Assembly (NCBI GenBank): GCA_024509875.1
Contig: JAMPIV010013761.1
Location: 54,344 to 118,343 of the forward strand
Direction: 5' to 3'
DNA from: Oreohelix idahoensis
Lineage: Eukaryota > Mollusca > Gastropoda > Stylommatophora > Oreohelicidae
DNA length: 64,000 nt
Part shown: in pieces, positions 53,780 through 64,000 of the stretch
How positions within the stretch are numbered: the first letter of the stretch is position 1
Layout of the letters: each line of letters opens with the position of its first letter
The notes under the pieces: model-generated
What the model saw: only the letters and a program-made list of their open reading frames with translations
The model's database searches: none
What the model was told of the DNA's origin: nothing
Made by a program: the position numbers and the translations under genes

Positions 53780-54820
53780 AAAAAAAGAAAGAAAGAACTG
53801 ACTGTTAAACAAGATTAGAAATATAATTAAATAAGATATTGTAAACTTTGCAGTGATATCTAATATAATATAAATAGCTAGATAAATAAATAAATAGATA
53901 TATAGATAGGTAGATAGCTAGCTTGATAGATTGATTGATAGATAGATTGATAGATAAATAGATAGATAGACAGACAAATAGAACGAACAAACGAACGAAC
54001 TTTATTTTCAAAGGATTAAGAATTGGGCACGCAAGCCCGTCTGACATTCTGCCCTTCCTCTCTCTCTCTCATCATGTATACTATATCCTTTCATCCTCAC
54101 ATTTACTTGAAGCATAGTTAAGGCATTTATCATTATAAAAGTAATATTACATTTGCAATAATCATCATAATTAAAGTACGTTTTTAAAAAAAAAATGATA
54201 AAAATAATAATAATAATAATAATAATGAATTTAAAAATAAAATAAATAAAAATAAACATTAAAAAAAAAAAAACAAACAAAAAAAAAACATCAACAAGAC
54301 TTAAAAATCGAATTCTTCGTACAGTAAATTAGTGATTTGAGACATATTCAGAGGTATGTTATAAGAACTCGTGAAATTTTCAAACGGTGTGCAACTGAAT
54401 GACTCAGGGACTTTTTTTAGGTTCATCAAGATGAGGTGGGGTAAACATTTCCTTTCCTCGCTGTCTTTGCGTCCCAAACTCAAGACCAGAATCAGACTAG
54501 GTAGATAGTTAGATAGACATATACGAAAGCAATTAATTTGCGAAGGGTTGAAAATCGGGCACAGTCCCCTCTTGCATTCTTCCTTCCTCTTGCTCATCTT
54601 TTATTACTATTACTCAAACATTCTCCAGCGTACTGAAAGTATTAATGTAAGGCAGTGCAACATTACAAGGAAGTATAACAGCATACATTAACAGTACCTG
54701 ATCATAAAATTAAGAATATAAGTTATTAAGAATATAATATTAAGAATAAGTATAATGTAATAAAAACTAGATCATCAGAGCCTCCATACAGTATAATAGA
54801 TAAAAGTACAACACAATCAG

Positions 54821-55064
54821 TTAGGGTGGCATATAATCAGCACTCATAAAGTATTTGAACAGTATACCATTGTATGAGTAAGGACTGTGCGTGTTTTTCA
54901 GGTCATTGGGAAGATTGTTCCAAAGATGAGCAGCTGAGTAAGCCAAACTAGTCTTAAATAGGTCTAGCCTGGGCTTGGGTACCTGTAATTTGTTTAAGCG
55001 CTGACTACGTCTTTCATTATATTTTAAAAGCGGCCAAAGATACTTTGGAGCATTCTGTGACAGG
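54821..55064 (-). pseudogene. LINE ORF 3' remnant inside satellite unit 1
   Basis: The minus strand reads LFNKGKFIHKILSQNAPKYL, ERRSQRLNKLQVPKPRLDL and SLAYSAAHLWNNLPNDLKN, then a stop at 54821. The PKPR and LWNNLP signatures are those of the C-terminal end of CR1/L2-type LINE RTs. The unit boundary used here falls inside this ORF (FIHKIL), which reads on across the junction into the next unit. RT proper is absent. Confidence 0.8.
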
Positions 55065-62890
<7,826 letters not shown>

Positions 62891-63600
62891 AGATTTTTTT
62901 TTTTCTTCAGTTTCCCCCCTTCCTTCAAACCCTTTTCGGCCCTCACTCCATTTTTCTCCTTTCACCTTCATTTTCTTCTCTTTTTCTCCACCCACCCCCC
63001 CTCCCCTTATCCCCCTCCCTTCCCTTTCCCTTTTTTTTTCTTTCTTTTTTCTTCTTCCATTTCCCCCCAGGGGCAGAGCTCCGGGGGTCATCATAATTGG
63101 GGAAGATTGTTTCCCAACCAGAAAAAAAACCAACCCAAAAGATGAGCAACCCCAAGAGCTGATTAAAGAGAAAGGAGTGGGCCAGACTAGCTATGAAACC
63201 GAAAGTAGAGAAGACCAAAAAAATACAACCCACAAAAGTAGAGCAAAAAAACTAGTCTTTTAATTTTCCTTTCTTAAATAGAGGGCGTCTAATAAAAAAA
63301 GAAAAAAAAAAACAGCCTGGGCTAAGACATCCTAGAGGAGTGGCCTGGGGAGTGGGGCTTTCAAGATTTTGGGGTACCACTGGTAAAACAAATTTTTGGT
63401 AATTAAATTAAAAATTTGTTTTAAACAATAAACGGAGGCGATGTTTAAAAAAAAAGAAAACAAGCGCTGGCGGGGCATGGACAGTCCTGAACTGACTAAA
63501 CGGGCTTCTTGAAACGCGACCTTTATATTCGGTCCTATACGGTCTTTCACTCCAGGTCCTTTCCACAACACACGGGGCGCTGTCTTTCCAATTGGACGTC
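62891..63600. other. Degraded satellite-like sequence with homopolymers
   Basis: T-, C- and A-rich low-complexity text. Scattered pieces recall the satellite unit in the right order: 'gggaagattgtt' (63100), 'agatgagca' (63140), 'aactagtctt' (63249), 'cagcctgggct' (63312). This looks like a sixth unit read with many errors, or a heavily decayed one. Confidence 0.5.
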
Positions 63601-64000
63601 TTTTATCAATTTCATTTAATAATTATTTTTAAAAAAACGGCCCAAGAATATCTACCTATTTGGGCGAGCCCTATCACCATTACTGATTACATTCCAGGTG
63701 ATCCAGGGGAAATTTTTTTTTGGGGTTTGTTGGTGTTTGGTGATGGTGAGTGGTGTGGGGGTGCCCCCCACCCCCCCCCCATAAACACCCAAAACAATCA
63801 CCCCCCCAAAGAACCCCCCACCCCCCAACCCCATACGCGCCCCCCCTGAGGGGCCCTCACGCACCCGCAACCGCCCCCCCGCGCCCCAACACACACCCAC
63901 ACGTCCACAACGGCCCCCGCCCTCCCCACCCGCCCCACCACATGACGCCCGCTCCGCCCCCCCCCCCCCCCCGCCCGCCCTAGCACTTCCCCCACAACAG
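63601..64000. other. C-rich low-complexity tail, suspected artefact
   Basis: From 63760 to 64000 the sequence is almost only C with A and G. The open frames in it are compositional. Nothing biological is recognised, and base quality is doubtful. Confidence 0.55.

Noticed and set aside
63750..63995. Proline- and glycine-rich ORFs at the window end
   Set aside because: They result from a C-rich, low-quality stretch and have no independent support.

Overview
The window looks like animal nuclear DNA: AT-rich, split by spliced introns and packed with retrotransposons, DNA transposons, SINEs and satellites. Nothing bacterial (operons, ribosome binding sites, CRISPR) is present. The repeat mix (RTE-like and RNase H-bearing LINEs, Tc1/mariner and hAT elements, tRNA-headed SINEs, a Gmr1-like gypsy element) suggests a marine invertebrate, perhaps a mollusc; that assignment is an inference.

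Only one host gene is convincingly seen: the small (gamma) subunit of TFIIA, GTF2A2, on the minus strand. It has three coding exons (43086-43157, 40407-40511, 35288-35440) with canonical GT-AG introns and a total of 109 codons. Its introns of about 2.6 and 5.0 kb are filled with transposon remnants.

Layout. 1-11355: AT-rich intergenic DNA with tandem repeats and many 5'-truncated LINE tails and SINEs. 11356-26963: a three-level nested insertion. A Tc1-like transposon (31-bp terminal inverted repeats) was entered by a 14-kb Gmr1-like LTR retrotransposon (12704-26770, LTRs about 1.5 kb, target duplication CACGT). That element was then entered by a 4.07-kb RNase H-encoding LINE (16162-20228, target duplication AGCATCGAACT). 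The LTR element has the unusual order gag-protease-integrase-RT-RNase H in a single frame. 27000-34950: more LINE and SINE debris. 35288-43157: GTF2A2, with a nearly intact second Tc1-like transposase and two non-autonomous hAT elements in intron 2. 43300-46860: LINE tails. 47167-48487: an internally deleted hAT element with a perfect 8-bp target duplication. 48567-53020: a second, diverged and truncated Gmr1-like element (5' LTR, leader, gag). 53021-62890: a macrosatellite of 2.04-2.06 kb units (four full, one partial), each with a (GATA)n block, a CAGC-rich block and a LINE 3' ORF remnant. 62891-64000: low-complexity and apparently corrupted sequence, probably an assembly end.

The genes here do not form a pathway. 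The story is one small housekeeping gene embedded in layered mobile DNA, with many insertions dated relative to each other by target-site duplications. All family calls are from reading motifs; no database search was possible.
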